NCBI GenBank assembly: GCA_024401095.1
Contig: JAKSLR010000002.1
Span: forward strand, 1-64,000
Reading direction: 5' to 3'
Length of the DNA: 64,000 bases
DNA from: Bacteroidaceae bacterium
GTDB lineage: Bacteria; Bacteroidota; Bacteroidia; Bacteroidales; Bacteroidaceae
Below the pieces are notes generated by a model. It made no database searches. It was not told the origin of the DNA and worked only from the letters and a program-made list of their open reading frames with translations. Positions 8,756 through 18,343 of the stretch are shown here, one piece after another; position 1 is the stretch's first letter, and each line of letters begins with the position of its first letter. Both the position numbers and the translations under genes were made by a program.

Positions 8756-10360
8756 TTAGAATCCAAATCGATAATCGTTCCAATACTTGGCTGTCATCTC
8801 ATCCCAACGGATGATTGCTGCACCTGCCATATCTTTGGTATAATTGGTTAAGAAGGCTCTTGCTGCCTCTACACCTTTTTTCTCAACAAGTTCTTTGTAT
8901 CTGTTTTCTACAAATGGCAGTTCACTAAGGCCTTTTTCAATGAAATATTGGCGTCCTTCTTCGATAGGTTTGCGCGATGCTCCCCATTTCACAGCTGCCA
9001 GCTTGTTGGCTTCACGATAGTGCCACAAAGCAGAATCATCACGTTTGCGATGGTTTCCACAAATCTTATAAGATACGGGCAGATCTGTTGTACCGCTGAA
9101 CACAGGAATGCGTGGACTTTGACCAGGGTTATCCAGACAGAACCATACTACTCCGCCAATGTCATCAGGAAGCCAGCTCCTGCACTGAATGACAGTAGAA
9201 TAGGCACATTGTGGTACTGCGATATTACGAACACTCTTTACGGCACCTTCCTTTATGCCATTCAACATAGATATTACCTCTGGACGCATCCATGGATTAG
9301 CAACAGGGCTAATGATGGAATCGACTTTTTCACTGCCACGAACTCTTTGTGCGACTTTCAGGTTACGGGTAACATCGTATTCTGTTCCTTCGTAGTATTG
9401 TGCCAGCATATTCATGACATCTTCTGCAGAGATCTTTTTCTCAGGTTTGACAGAGAAAGGAAGCTCCTCAACGTCGTAGTTCCACTCGCGTGAAGGTGCA
9501 AAACTCTTGAAAATGAAGAACTCACGTACGCTGAATGCCTTGTACTTACCATCACGGCTAGGACCGCCATAAGCTTTGTAAAACTTGAAGTCTTTCTTGT
9601 TCTTTCCATCCCAGTAACCTAGTTTCTTGGCTACTTCGTAAACATTGTCGGAAGCCATGAAATAGTCCTTGTTGTTGAGGTCAATGTTACTAATTCTAGG
9701 AATGTTGGCAGAAACACCTATTTCGTCATCAGGAATACGCTGGGCAGCCCAAACACCACCAATTTTATCCTTTCCTTCACCAAATACTTCAAACTGCCAG
9801 ACTTCATTTGGGTCAGCAATGGTCAGACATTCACCGCTGTCTGCATAACCATATTGCTTCACTAATTCACCCATAAGTTTGATGGCTTCACGTGCTGTGG
9901 TACAACGCTGGAGTGCCACACGTTCCAATTCTTCAATCATGAACATACCTTTAGGGTTCTGGAGTTCACGACGACCACTGATGGTTGTTTCGCCTATTCC
10001 TAACTGCTTCTCATTCATACAAGGATAAGAAGTGTTGAAGAACATATAAGTATGCTTGACTTGAGGAATAGTACCTTTTACGGTAGTGTTGCTCATGTCC
10101 TTATCGAACTCTGTGTGCATAAGGCCATCATAGATGGTCATGATTGTGTCATTTGGGTAATCCTTTGCTGGTTCAATGGTTGCCCAAGTACGATACCAGC
10201 TGTCGCAGGTATGACTTGTGATGACTGATCCGTCTGTTGATGCTTTTTTACCCACCATGATGCTAGTACAGCTTTCTGGGTCTTTCTGGTTTACATTTTG
10301 TGCTTGTAATTGCTGTGAAAATAAGATTCCAAGCAATAAAAGTGCCTTAATAAATTTCAT
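8756..10360 (-). CDS. Secreted C69-family dipeptidase (PepD/U34-like, Ntn hydrolase)
   Basis: A 534-residue protein with an N-terminal signal peptide (MKFIKALLLLGILFSQQLQA). In the C69 family a mature N-terminal Cys is the nucleophile of an Ntn-hydrolase fold; the matching residue here is the Cys of CTSIMVGKKAST, followed by DGSVITSHTCDSW. Members cut dipeptides of broad sequence. It is the first gene of a two-gene unit with the C1B peptidase. An upstream -7 box (10389-10396) fits a promoter. Length matches family members of Bacteroidales. Confidence 0.9.
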   Translation of the reverse strand: MKFIKALLLLGILFSQQLQAQNVNQKDPESCTSIMVGKKASTDGSVITSHTCDSWYRTWATIEPAKDYPNDTIMTIYDGLMHTEFDKDMSNTTVKGTIPQVKHTYMFFNTSYPCMNEKQLGIGETTISGRRELQNPKGMFMIEELERVALQRCTTAREAIKLMGELVKQYGYADSGECLTIADPNEVWQFEVFGEGKDKIGGVWAAQRIPDDEIGVSANIPRISNIDLNNKDYFMASDNVYEVAKKLGYWDGKNKKDFKFYKAYGGPSRDGKYKAFSVREFFIFKSFAPSREWNYDVEELPFSVKPEKKISAEDVMNMLAQYYEGTEYDVTRNLKVAQRVRGSEKVDSIISPVANPWMRPEVISMLNGIKEGAVKSVRNIAVPQCAYSTVIQCRSWLPDDIGGVVWFCLDNPGQSPRIPVFSGTTDLPVSYKICGNHRKRDDSALWHYREANKLAAVKWGASRKPIEEGRQYFIEKGLSELPFVENRYKELVEKKGVEAARAFLTNYTKDMAGAAIIRWDEMTAKYWNDYRFGF

Positions 10361-10388
10361 CTAGTTACTCTCTTAATTATTTTCGTTG

Positions 10389-10396
10389 CAAAATTA
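10389..10396 (-). promoter_or_regulatory. -7 box for the peptidase operon
   Basis: On the minus strand this reads TAATTTTG, 28 bp before the C69 gene start. The -33 element is not clear. Confidence 0.5.
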
Positions 10397-10434
10397 CACT
10401 AAAAAATAGAATAATTTTTGATTTTGACACAAAA

Positions 10435-10466
10435 AAAAGAGCCTTTCTTTAAAGAAAGACTCTTTT
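10435..10466 (-). terminator. Terminator after rpmA
   Basis: A nearly perfect self-complementary run of A/T-rich sequence (stem arms built on AAAAGAG and CTCTTTT with AAAGAAAG inside) lies 21 bp after the rpmA stop. On the minus strand it ends in a run of eight T. Confidence 0.8.
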
Positions 10467-10487
10467 AGAGAATATTTTCCAGTTAAT

Positions 10488-10751
10488 TTATGCCTCAGCA
10501 GTAGGTTCAACAGAAACAAAGCTTCTGTTCAAACGGCCCTTCTTGAATACTACGGTACCGTCTACCAATGCATAAAGAGTGTGGTCACTACCCATACCTA
10601 CGTTAGTAGAAGGATTGTGAACTGTACCTCTCTGACGTACGATGATGTTACCTGCCTTGCAAGTCTGACCACCGAAAATCTTAACGCCTAATCTCTGACT
10701 AGCTGACTCACGTCCGTTCTTAGAACTACCTACACCTTTTTTATGTGCCAT
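10488..10751 (-). CDS. rpmA: 50S ribosomal protein bL27
   Basis: An 87-residue protein of the large ribosomal subunit that reaches towards the peptidyl transferase centre. The start [16 protein letters not shown], then [10 protein letters not shown] and [20 protein letters not shown], are diagnostic. No N-terminal extension for cleavage of the Staphylococcus type is present. It lies 22 bp after rplU in the usual rplU-rpmA order. Confidence 0.98.
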   Translation of the reverse strand: MAHKKGVGSSKNGRESASQRLGVKIFGGQTCKAGNIIVRQRGTVHNPSTNVGMGSDHTLYALVDGTVVFKKGRLNRSFVSVEPTAEA

Positions 10752-10773
10752 AATTTGTTCCTCCTATTATTAA

Positions 10774-11091
10774 TTAAGCGATAACTGATTTGATTGTCAA
10801 CTCGGTGAACTGCTGACGGTGACCATTCAACTTGCGATGACCCTTACGACGCTTCTTGTGGAAAACGAGAACCTTCTCACCCTTTACAAGTGGAGTGATT
10901 ACTTCGCATACTACCTTTGCGCCTTCTACGGTAGGAGCACCTACAGTGATTGCACCATTGTTGTCAACCAACAAAACTTTCTCAAACTCAACAGTTGCGT
11001 TAGCCTCTACATCAGCAATGTGATGTACGAAAAGCTTCTTGCCTTCCTCAGCCTTGAACTGCTGACCGTTAATCTCTACGATTGCGTACAT
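10774..11091 (-). CDS. rplU: 50S ribosomal protein bL21
   Basis: A 105-residue large-subunit protein that binds 23S r[23 protein letters not shown] at the start and the basic [19 protein letters not shown] segment are typical. It is the first gene of the rplU-rpmA operon, with a canonical promoter and an ~87-nt leader in front. Confidence 0.98.
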   Translation of the reverse strand: MYAIVEINGQQFKAEEGKKLFVHHIADVEANATVEFEKVLLVDNNGAITVGAPTVEGAKVVCEVITPLVKGEKVLVFHKKRRKGHRKLNGHRQQFTELTIKSVIA

Positions 11092-11178
11092 TTTTATAAA
11101 TTACTTTAAACGGGTTTTCTCCGGGAGGCGGGTTTTTATTCACTGTAAACCACTTTGTTAGAGCCCCAACGGACTAAA
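11092..11178 (-). promoter_or_regulatory. 5' leader of rplU-rpmA
   Basis: The predicted transcript start near 11178 leaves about 87 nt before the rplU ATG. The leader holds a G/C-rich patch (minus strand AACCCGCCTCCCGGAG) that stands out from its A/T-rich surroundings and could fold. Autoregulation by L21, as in Firmicutes, is only a guess. Confidence 0.35.
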
Positions 11179-11185
11179 TCGGGTG

Positions 11186-11217
11186 CAAAATTAGCACATT
11201 TTTATATCTCAAACAAA
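11186..11217 (-). promoter_or_regulatory. Canonical promoter of rplU-rpmA
   Basis: On the minus strand a TTTG (11214-11217), a 20-nt spacer and TAATTTTG (11186-11193) match the Bacteroidetes primary sigma consensus exactly. Confidence 0.8.
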
Positions 11218-11232
11218 TAATTTCTAGGAAAA

Positions 11233-11964
11233 TTATTCCTTGATATCAAAATATTCTTCCAACTCTTTTTCTGCAGAGTTCTCAATGTTGACAATGTCTC
11301 GAATGATGACTCCATTTTCTAGCAAAGCAATACGTGGACAGATGTCGGTAGTATGGTTAAGATTATGGCTAGAGATAAGTATTGTGGCATTCGTCTTTTC
11401 ATGATAATCCTGCAGTATATGCTTGATGGCATGCTGTGAACTAGGATCCAAAAAGTTAAATGGTTCATCTAAGATTAGTACCTGTGGCTGCTGGATCATT
11501 GCAGCAATGATTCCGACTTTTTGCTTGTTACCGGCAGAAAGGCTTCGGATGAGCTTTTTCTGTCCACAAACTTCACCACCCATGAAGTGCTCATACTTTG
11601 CCAGGTGTTCTTGAAGTTGTTCTGTAGATATTCCACTAATCTTAGCCACAAAAGCAAAGTATTCATCAGGAGTGAGGTAATCGATAAGAAAACCTTCGTC
11701 AATAAAGGCTCCTGTCCATTGTTTCCAATCCTCTAATTCTGCTACATTTCGATTTACGGGTTCGTTGTTGAATTCTCCAACCATACATACAGAACCTTCA
11801 TCAGCTTTAATCAGGTCCATCATTAGGCGGAAAAGGGTACTTTTGCCGGCACCGTTGTTTCCTACTAATCCCAGCATGTCGCCAGAATGAATATCATAGC
11901 TTTCGATGTTTACGGCAACTTTCTCACCAAAACACTTTTTCAGATTTCTAATTATAATTTCCAT
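11233..11964 (-). CDS. ABC transporter ATP-binding protein
   Basis: A 243-residue cytoplasmic ATPase. Walker A is GNNGAGKST near residue 36, the signature is LSAGNKQKVG and Walker B is VLILDEPFNFLDP. The Q-loop region lies around WTGAFIDEGFL. It is close to the GldA/CcmA-like class that pairs with large integral permeases. It follows the DUF5687 permease by 17 bp and is the last gene of the minus-strand ftsK-lolA-trxB-permease-ATPase run, so the two should form one exporter of unknown substrate. Confidence 0.92.
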   Translation of the reverse strand: MEIIIRNLKKCFGEKVAVNIESYDIHSGDMLGLVGNNGAGKSTLFRLMMDLIKADEGSVCMVGEFNNEPVNRNVAELEDWKQWTGAFIDEGFLIDYLTPDEYFAFVAKISGISTEQLQEHLAKYEHFMGGEVCGQKKLIRSLSAGNKQKVGIIAAMIQQPQVLILDEPFNFLDPSSQHAIKHILQDYHEKTNATILISSHNLNHTTDICPRIALLENGVIIRDIVNIENSAEKELEEYFDIKE

Positions 11965-11981
11965 CTTTTATTCCTAATGTG

Positions 11982-13478
11982 TTAAGCTCTTGAGGCGCGG
12001 AAGCCTTCCATGTTCTTATAACGTCGTTTCATGAAACGCTCATAGATGTTTCTTATCCAAATTTTATGTGTGGCAATACCTGCAGCTCCCAAGCATATTA
12101 AAATGATATATCCCCAGACATCACCGAAAACGGTTTCTAAGATTTGTGTAATTAATATAGGACCAAATAGTACGGCAAGACTGATAACCTGTTGAACCCA
12201 ATTGTTGGTCTTAGAAGTCATTTTTGTGTTTAAAGGTAAGGTGTCAGAGTTGTATACTGCCATCTGGAATAGTCCTGGAAACATGATGCCTGCAACCATG
12301 AACATATATCCTAAATTCATTAAGATTGAAGCTTTTCCGGTTATTATTGTAGGAATCATCAACAATAGCGGAACAAGCAGTAATGCTAGGTTGAAAAGAT
12401 ATTTCGCCCTTAAAAGATCGTAGATGCTCTCATGTCTGCTCATCAATCCGTCTATATAGTTTCCTTCAAAGCTCATGATTGCTTGTAATGTCATGATTCC
12501 TAACACCATATAATTATACAGACAGATGAAATTCAACATGAAAGAAGAATCATCGTATATGTCAAGAAAGGACAGGAATGAACTGAACATGATGATAAAG
12601 AAAAGTCCTGTCAGGAATCCTATGCGTACATTTTTATTACGCGTGCGCATACGAATCTCAAGTTTTAGGTATTCACCCATGATTCCAAAGCGATTTAATG
12701 CTTTAAACTCACTGGTTCGTTTCATCTCTTTTTCTTCTTTCTTTGCTACTTCATTGTATGACATCTTGCCTTGTATCTTTTGATTGGCAAAGAACAAAAG
12801 TACAATAAAGACTATAGGTAGCAGATAGGCGAGTGGATTCCAGAAAATAAACTGTTCAATCCAATCAATGAAGAAATATCCTAAAATGTTCTTATCCGGT
12901 ATGAGTGTAGCACAGATGATAGCTGCATCCACAATGATTGGTAGAATAATCCAGAGAATATTCTTGATGATCAATGCGCGACATAACAGGTACCAATATG
13001 AATCTACTACCAATAATAACCAGTAGCCGAAAAGCCATCCTAAAAGCCCCCAGAATCCATAGAAATACCAAAGTGAGATAAATCCAAATGGAACCAGGAA
13101 AAAGAATAGGAATAGGTTTCCCCAGCTTAATCCTGCTCTAATCAGATAGATATCTAAAATAGTCTTTCGTTTGATTGGCAGTATAGCAAAAGGCTTTATT
13201 TGTTGGGCAGGTGTCTGTTGAAAAAGAAAACGTGCCCAGAAATCTACAAATAAAAGGTAAAAGAATCCGCTGTCTAGAATATGGAAATTGGCCATGGATC
13301 CGTCCATGGCCTCAGGAAGAGCGGCTCCCAAGAAAACCAAGATGCCAGCGTAATAGACAAACATAAAGTATATCAAGAATTTGGCAAACTTGTTCTTTTC
13401 GAACATAGGATGCCTTTTTTCTTGAAGTTTGTCTAAATTCCTTAGTGTCTTATATGTATTCCAGAAGGATAGTTTCAT
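11982..13478 (-). CDS. DUF5687-like ABC-type membrane permease
   Basis: A 498-residue polytopic inner-membrane protein with about 10-12 hydrophobic segments in two blocks, separated by a charged cytosolic stretch near residues 235-275 (KKEEKEMKRTSEF). It matches my memory of the Bacteroidetes family DUF5687, which sits beside ABC ATPases. Its ATG overlaps the trxB stop (TAATG), implying translational coupling, and the ATPase gene follows. Cargo is unknown. Confidence 0.75.
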   Translation of the reverse strand: MKLSFWNTYKTLRNLDKLQEKRHPMFEKNKFAKFLIYFMFVYYAGILVFLGAALPEAMDGSMANFHILDSGFFYLLFVDFWARFLFQQTPAQQIKPFAILPIKRKTILDIYLIRAGLSWGNLFLFFFLVPFGFISLWYFYGFWGLLGWLFGYWLLLVVDSYWYLLCRALIIKNILWIILPIIVDAAIICATLIPDKNILGYFFIDWIEQFIFWNPLAYLLPIVFIVLLFFANQKIQGKMSYNEVAKKEEKEMKRTSEFKALNRFGIMGEYLKLEIRMRTRNKNVRIGFLTGLFFIIMFSSFLSFLDIYDDSSFMLNFICLYNYMVLGIMTLQAIMSFEGNYIDGLMSRHESIYDLLRAKYLFNLALLLVPLLLMIPTIITGKASILMNLGYMFMVAGIMFPGLFQMAVYNSDTLPLNTKMTSKTNNWVQQVISLAVLFGPILITQILETVFGDVWGYIILICLGAAGIATHKIWIRNIYERFMKRRYKNMEGFRASRA

Positions 13479-14416
13479 TAGAGATTATGTTCTGCTAGAT
13501 AACGCTCTGCTTCTATTGCTGCTTTGCAACCACTTCCTGCAGCAACAATTCCCTGACGATAGGTAGGATCTGCCACATCACCTGCTGCATATACTCCTGG
13601 TATACCTGTTGATTGTGAAGCTCCTTCTACTTTTATATAGCCAATCTCATCGGTTTTTACCCATGGCTTAAAGATATCAGAGTTTGGCTTGTGTCCAATA
13701 GCCAGGAAAAATCCGTCAATAGGAAGGTCATAGTGAGTTTCATCAGCTTCTCCCTTGCGTTTTACTAGATGAGCTCCCTCTACACCGTTTTCTCCATAAA
13801 GGCCTTCTGTATTGTGCTCAAATAATACTTCAATTTTTGGATTGTTTAAAACGCGATCCTGCATGATCTGTGATGCTCGCAGATAATTCTTACGTACAAT
13901 AAGATAGACTTTCTTTGCAAGTCCTGCCAGATAGCTTGCTTCTTCACATGCAGTATCACCTCCACCTACAACGGCAACTGTCTTTTTACGATAAAAAAAT
14001 CCGTCACAAGTTGCACAGGCACTGACACCCATTCCTGCGTATTTCTTTTCGTCGCTCAAGCCTAAGTACTTTGCACTTGCACCTGTACAGATGATAACCG
14101 TTTCAGCTTCAACTTCATCTCCATTGTCAAACCAAAATTTGTAAGGACGTTCTGATAAGTCACATTTGGTTGCAACAGCAGAACGGATATCTACTCCAAA
14201 TCTTTCTGCTTGTCGGCGGATATCATCCATCATGTCAGGGCCACTGACGCCATCAGGGTATCCTGGGAAATTCTCAACTTCTGTTGTGATTGTCAACTGT
14301 CCACCTGGCTGAATGCCTTCGTAAAGAACTGGATTTAAATTGGCACGACCAGTATAAATGGCTGCAGTATAGCCTGCAGGACCGGATCCAATAATTAAGC
14401 AACGAACTTTTTCCAT
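13478..14416 (-). CDS. trxB: Thioredoxin reductase
   Basis: A 312-residue flavoprotein that reduces thioredoxin with NADPH in the cytoplasm. It shows an FAD fold (IIGSGPAGYTAAIYTGRANL), the redox-active CATC near residue 137 (SACATCDGFFY), an NADPH fold (VAVVGGGDTACEEASYLAGL) and the terminal FAD motif (GVYAAGDVADPTYRQ). Length is normal. It lies 20 bp after the LolA-like gene. Confidence 0.97.
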   Translation of the reverse strand: MEKVRCLIIGSGPAGYTAAIYTGRANLNPVLYEGIQPGGQLTITTEVENFPGYPDGVSGPDMMDDIRRQAERFGVDIRSAVATKCDLSERPYKFWFDNGDEVEAETVIICTGASAKYLGLSDEKKYAGMGVSACATCDGFFYRKKTVAVVGGGDTACEEASYLAGLAKKVYLIVRKNYLRASQIMQDRVLNNPKIEVLFEHNTEGLYGENGVEGAHLVKRKGEADETHYDLPIDGFFLAIGHKPNSDIFKPWVKTDEIGYIKVEGASQSTGIPGVYAAGDVADPTYRQGIVAAGSGCKAAIEAERYLAEHNL

Positions 14417-14436
14417 TTTATTTTATGTTTTTATTA

Positions 14437-15075
14437 TTATCTTAAATCAATTATTTCTGCATTAGGCGCATCTTTCTTTTCAAATTTGAAGGCACTTTCG
14501 CTTATTTTCTGATTGCCTACAAAGCTATTCACGGTGATGCTCATCCAGTTATTTGTCCCTTGACGAAATTTTATCTGTAAAAGCTGATTATTGCTTTTGT
14601 CTACAAATAAAACAACCTGTTTGATGTCCATCTCTTTCTTTTGTGCTACAAGCTGAATCTCATTAATGTCTTTCCCCATGAACTTTTTTGTCTGTCCGAT
14701 TTTGTAGCTGTATCCTTTCTTGTAGAAATTCAAGAAATTGTAGGGATTGATGGCTTGGAGCTCTTCATCGGTAGGTTCTGTAACATTAACTTCTTCGTTT
14801 TCTGGGACATATGTCCATTGAGTCTTTCCATCAAACCATGTTGTAATTCCTTCGGCATTTAGCTTGAATTTTTTACCGTTGAGAATTATATTTCCTGTAA
14901 CGGCTTGGCCAGTTTGTTTTTGACCAGTAAAATTCTTTAGTGTAAATTCTGCTTTTACGGTTCCTTTTTGGGTAAAGTTTGCGGCTGTTTTGTCAAGCAC
15001 ACTTTTTGCGTTTTGTGCATTACTACCGACCGTAATAGCAAAGCAGAGAGAGAGTAATAATAAGAGTTTCTTCAT
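14437..15075 (-). CDS. LolA-like periplasmic lipoprotein carrier
   Basis: A 212-residue secreted protein with signal peptide MKKLLLLLSLCFAITVGSNA. The predicted half-barrel strands, with FTLKNFTGQKQTGQAVTGNI, the WFDGKTQWTYVPENEEVNV segment and INPYNFLNFYKKGYSY, are typical of the LolA-like family of Bacteroidetes. LolA moves lipoproteins from the inner to the outer membrane. Placement between ftsK and trxB is conserved in the order as far as I remember. Sequence divergence from enterobacterial LolA is large, so the exact role is inferred. Confidence 0.8.
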   Translation of the reverse strand: MKKLLLLLSLCFAITVGSNAQNAKSVLDKTAANFTQKGTVKAEFTLKNFTGQKQTGQAVTGNIILNGKKFKLNAEGITTWFDGKTQWTYVPENEEVNVTEPTDEELQAINPYNFLNFYKKGYSYKIGQTKKFMGKDINEIQLVAQKKEMDIKQVVLFVDKSNNQLLQIKFRQGTNNWMSITVNSFVGNQKISESAFKFEKKDAPNAEIIDLR

Positions 15076-15092
15076 GTTTCCTTTTCTTTATG

Positions 15093-17591
15093 TTATATGT
15101 TTAGTTGCTGAAGGACTGTTTCCAATTCTTGTTCTGTTGCTATAAGTACCTCACGAGCTTTACTTCCGTTTGCTGCTCCAACGATACCTGCACGTTCTAG
15201 CTGGTCCATCAATCGTCCGGCACGATTATAGCCAATAGAGAATTTTCGCTGAATCAATGACGTAGATCCTTGCTGGTAAGTAACAACTAGCGTTGCAGCT
15301 TCACGGAACATACTATCCAAATCCTTTAAATTAACTTCTCCACGAGAAGGGCCTCCCTGGCTGTCTTCAGGCTCGTCGAATACTTCTGGAAGGGCAAAGG
15401 CTTCAAGATAACCTTGCTGCTTTGAAATGTATGTATTGATTTCTTCAACTTCTGGCGTGTCGATGAATGCACATTGTACACGAACCGGATCACTTCCTTG
15501 CAAATAGAGCATGTCACCACGTCCAATTAATTGCTGTGCACCGCTCTTGTCCAGAATAACCTTACTATTGGTCATGTCAGATACACGGAAAGCAACGCGG
15601 GCAGGGAAGTTTGCCTTAATGGTACCCGTAATGATATTGGTTGTAGGTCGCTGGGTGGCGATGATGCAGTGAATACCAATTGCGCGAGCCAACTGTGCCA
15701 AACGGCAAATTGGCAGCTCAACCTCGCGCCCAGCCGTCATGATCAAGTCTCCAAACTCATCGATGATGACCACAATATAAGGTAGGTATCTGTGTCCATG
15801 GTCTGGATTTAGGCGACGACCGATAAAACGTTCATTATATTCTTTAATGTTACGAACTCCTGCTTTTTGGAGTAATTTGTATCGGTCATCCATCTCCTGA
15901 CAAAGCGATTTTAATGTCTGAACTACTTTGTTGACATCAGTAATAATTGCTTCTTCGGAATCTGGAAGCTTGGCTAAGAAATGCTTTTCAATAGGGGCAT
16001 AAACACTAAACTCAACCTTCTTTGGGTCTATAATGACAAATTTAAGTTCTGCTGGGTGCTTTTTGTAAAGAAGTGAGGTTACAATAGCATTCAAACCGAC
16101 AGATTTACCCATACCTGTTGCTCCGGCAACCAACATGTGAGGTGCTTTTGCCAAGTCTGTCATAAATACTTCGTTGGTAATGGTTTTACCAAATGCTATA
16201 GGCAACTCCATTTTGCTTTCCTGGAATTTCTTGCTGTTGATTACATCGCGCATAGGAACTATCTGTGCATTTTTGTTTGGAACTTCAATACCAATTGTTC
16301 CTTTGCCTGGGATAGGGGCGATAATACGAATACCTAAAGCTGCAAGGCTTAGTGCAATGTCATCTTCCAGATTCTTGATTCTCGAGATTCTGACACCTTC
16401 AGCTGGTGTAATTTCATACAGAGTAATAGTTGGGCCAACAGTTGCTTGTATGCTACTGATCTCCACTCCAAAACTGCTGAGGACTCGAATAATCTTATCT
16501 TTGTTTGCATTCTGCTCAGCCATGTCAACATTGACCTTTTGTGTTCCATAATCTTTCAAAAGATTAATAGTTGGAAGTTTATAATTCTCAAGGTCTTTAG
16601 TTGGGTCGTATGGTTGTGAAAGAACCGTAGCTTCTACGTTTCCTTTTGATATTTCAACTGTAAAATCAGGATCTGTTGGCAATGGAGGAAGTGCTTTCTT
16701 TGTTTTTGGACTTTCCTCTTGCTTTTCTATGATAGGAGCCTCTTCTGTGGTCTCTTCATCCTTTAAGTCTGTAACAATACCAACAGGTTGTGGGTCAGGA
16801 TCTTGTTCAGCTATTGGCTGTTGTTCTACAATTATCTCTTTTTCTTCTTGTTGCTCGTCATCACAGATTTCTTCTGCTCTGCTTTCGTTTTCACCATCAG
16901 CCACGTTGACCTTGTATGGTATCTTTTCAATCCATCCTGTCGGGTTGAGAATGTTGCGAATCATATTGATGGTTTCATTGCTGATGTAAATGAGGAAAAC
17001 CAGGGCAATGGTAATCAGAAGAATAATTAATCCAGGAGTTCCTATCTGTGAACTGAGCCATCTGCTGACGTATACACCATGTTCTCCACCAGGCTTGATG
17101 AAACTTTCAGAGAAAAATGGGGTTGCGAAATACGCTAATGTGACGGAAAGCCAATACATCAAGACGGTAAAACTGATAAACCATTTCCAGATATGTACCC
17201 GATAGGCTCTCACTAATTTGAATCCGAACATTAGCAAGAAAAGTGGAATGAAAAAAGCTGGGATGCCGAAACAATCATTCATCCAGAAAAAGGCAAGGCG
17301 TGCACCTAGGCTACCAGCATGGTTGGTGAACTCCTGTTCCATATTTTCAGCATCTTTTGCGGTCATGTGCTCGATGACGCTTTGGTCAACATCACCAGTA
17401 AAGAAAAAAGAACTGAAGGATAAGATCATGTAAAAAGCAAACATGATGAACACCAATCCCAAGATAACTTGTGCAGTATCTCCAATCAGAAAATTGAAAA
17501 GTGCTTTGGGCGCTTTTACAATATTTCCAACAAATTCATCGATTTTTGCGTCTTGATTTTTTACTCTTTTAGTGGTTCTATTTTTAGTCAT
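15093..17591 (-). CDS. ftsK: DNA translocase FtsK
   Basis: An 832-residue divisome DNA pump that clears chromosome ends at septation. Four hydrophobic segments fill residues ~40-225. An acidic, Glu/Pro-rich linker follows (about 230-310), shorter than in E. coli. The motor has Walker A GATGMGKS near residue 490 and Walker B IVVIIDEFGDLIM. The C-terminal winged helix (FREAATLVVTYQQGSTSLIQ) is the gamma domain that reads oriented KOPS-type sequences. It is the first gene of the run ending with the ABC ATPase at 11233. Confidence 0.96.
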   Translation of the reverse strand: MTKNRTTKRVKNQDAKIDEFVGNIVKAPKALFNFLIGDTAQVILGLVFIMFAFYMILSFSSFFFTGDVDQSVIEHMTAKDAENMEQEFTNHAGSLGARLAFFWMNDCFGIPAFFIPLFLLMFGFKLVRAYRVHIWKWFISFTVLMYWLSVTLAYFATPFFSESFIKPGGEHGVYVSRWLSSQIGTPGLIILLITIALVFLIYISNETINMIRNILNPTGWIEKIPYKVNVADGENESRAEEICDDEQQEEKEIIVEQQPIAEQDPDPQPVGIVTDLKDEETTEEAPIIEKQEESPKTKKALPPLPTDPDFTVEISKGNVEATVLSQPYDPTKDLENYKLPTINLLKDYGTQKVNVDMAEQNANKDKIIRVLSSFGVEISSIQATVGPTITLYEITPAEGVRISRIKNLEDDIALSLAALGIRIIAPIPGKGTIGIEVPNKNAQIVPMRDVINSKKFQESKMELPIAFGKTITNEVFMTDLAKAPHMLVAGATGMGKSVGLNAIVTSLLYKKHPAELKFVIIDPKKVEFSVYAPIEKHFLAKLPDSEEAIITDVNKVVQTLKSLCQEMDDRYKLLQKAGVRNIKEYNERFIGRRLNPDHGHRYLPYIVVIIDEFGDLIMTAGREVELPICRLAQLARAIGIHCIIATQRPTTNIITGTIKANFPARVAFRVSDMTNSKVILDKSGAQQLIGRGDMLYLQGSDPVRVQCAFIDTPEVEEINTYISKQQGYLEAFALPEVFDEPEDSQGGPSRGEVNLKDLDSMFREAATLVVTYQQGSTSLIQRKFSIGYNRAGRLMDQLERAGIVGAANGSKAREVLIATEQELETVLQQLNI

Positions 17592-17741
17592 AATATATGT
17601 CGTTCTATAAGTGGTGCAAATTTACAATAAAATAGTGTAATAATGAAAATCTACACCTCATTTATTTTGGATTTTAGGAAAGTTTCAGAATGTCTGAATA
17701 AAGTTTTAAGCCATATATTCTTCTTTTTCCATTTATTTACT

Positions 17742-17749
17742 TACCTTTG
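17742..17749 (+). promoter_or_regulatory. -7 box for the DUF5063 operon
   Basis: TACCTTTG matches TAnnTTTG and lies 19 bp before the ATG at 17769. It argues against an upstream start at 17643. Confidence 0.55.
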
Positions 17750-17768
17750 TCTCCAAATTGTCTTTTAT

Positions 17769-18338
17769 ATGAAACAACAAAAGGAATCAGTATTGATGAA
17801 CCGTAACGTAGTAGAGTTTGTGACGGTAGCAGCAGAGTTCTGTTCATTTCTTGAGCAAGCAGAACAACGTTCTCGGAAGGATTTTGTCAGTGTTTCTTTG
17901 AAAATTTTGCCTTTATTATATATAAAAGCATCCATGTTGGATCATATGGAATTGGATGAAGAGGATGAACTGGAATCTGTTGTGTCAGAAGATGATTATA
18001 ATGTAATCCGTATAACAGTAGCGGGCATAATGGGAGAACAGGATGATTATCTGGATGTTTTTGTAGAAGACATGAAGTATAGCGACAGGCCTGTTCTAAA
18101 GACCATTTCAGAAGACCTGGCGGATATTTATCAGGATATTCGGAATTTTGTGGAAATTTTTAAGATGGGGCTAAATTCTACCATGCGCGAATCTTTGGCC
18201 AAAGTTCAGCAAAATTTTGAATTATATTGGGGGCAGATACTTGTAAATACGATGCGTGCATTGCACGATGTAATGTATAACCAGCATTTGAATGAAGAGG
18301 ATGAGCTTTCTAATGGCTTTTCTGACTCACAGGAATAA
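17769..18338 (+). CDS. DUF5063 family protein
   Basis: A 189-residue, mostly helical, acidic cytoplasmic protein of unknown function, starting MKQQKESVLMNRNVVEFVTV; a later Met (17796) is also possible. A longer frame from 17643 would add a hydrophobic, Phe-rich stretch that lies over the promoter and is unlikely to be translated. Family members in Bacteroidales usually sit next to a 3'-5' exonuclease and an rRNA methyltransferase, as here, with a gap of only 5 bp to the next gene. The C-terminus is strongly acidic. Confidence 0.75.
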   Translation: MKQQKESVLMNRNVVEFVTVAAEFCSFLEQAEQRSRKDFVSVSLKILPLLYIKASMLDHMELDEEDELESVVSEDDYNVIRITVAGIMGEQDDYLDVFVEDMKYSDRPVLKTISEDLADIYQDIRNFVEIFKMGLNSTMRESLAKVQQNFELYWGQILVNTMRALHDVMYNQHLNEEDELSNGFSDSQE

Positions 18339-18343
18339 TTACT

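Noticed and set aside
11216..11237. An A/T-only hairpin as terminator of the ABC ATPase gene
   Set aside because: The stem is only A-T pairs, overlaps the stop codon and the rplU -33 box, and would be weak.
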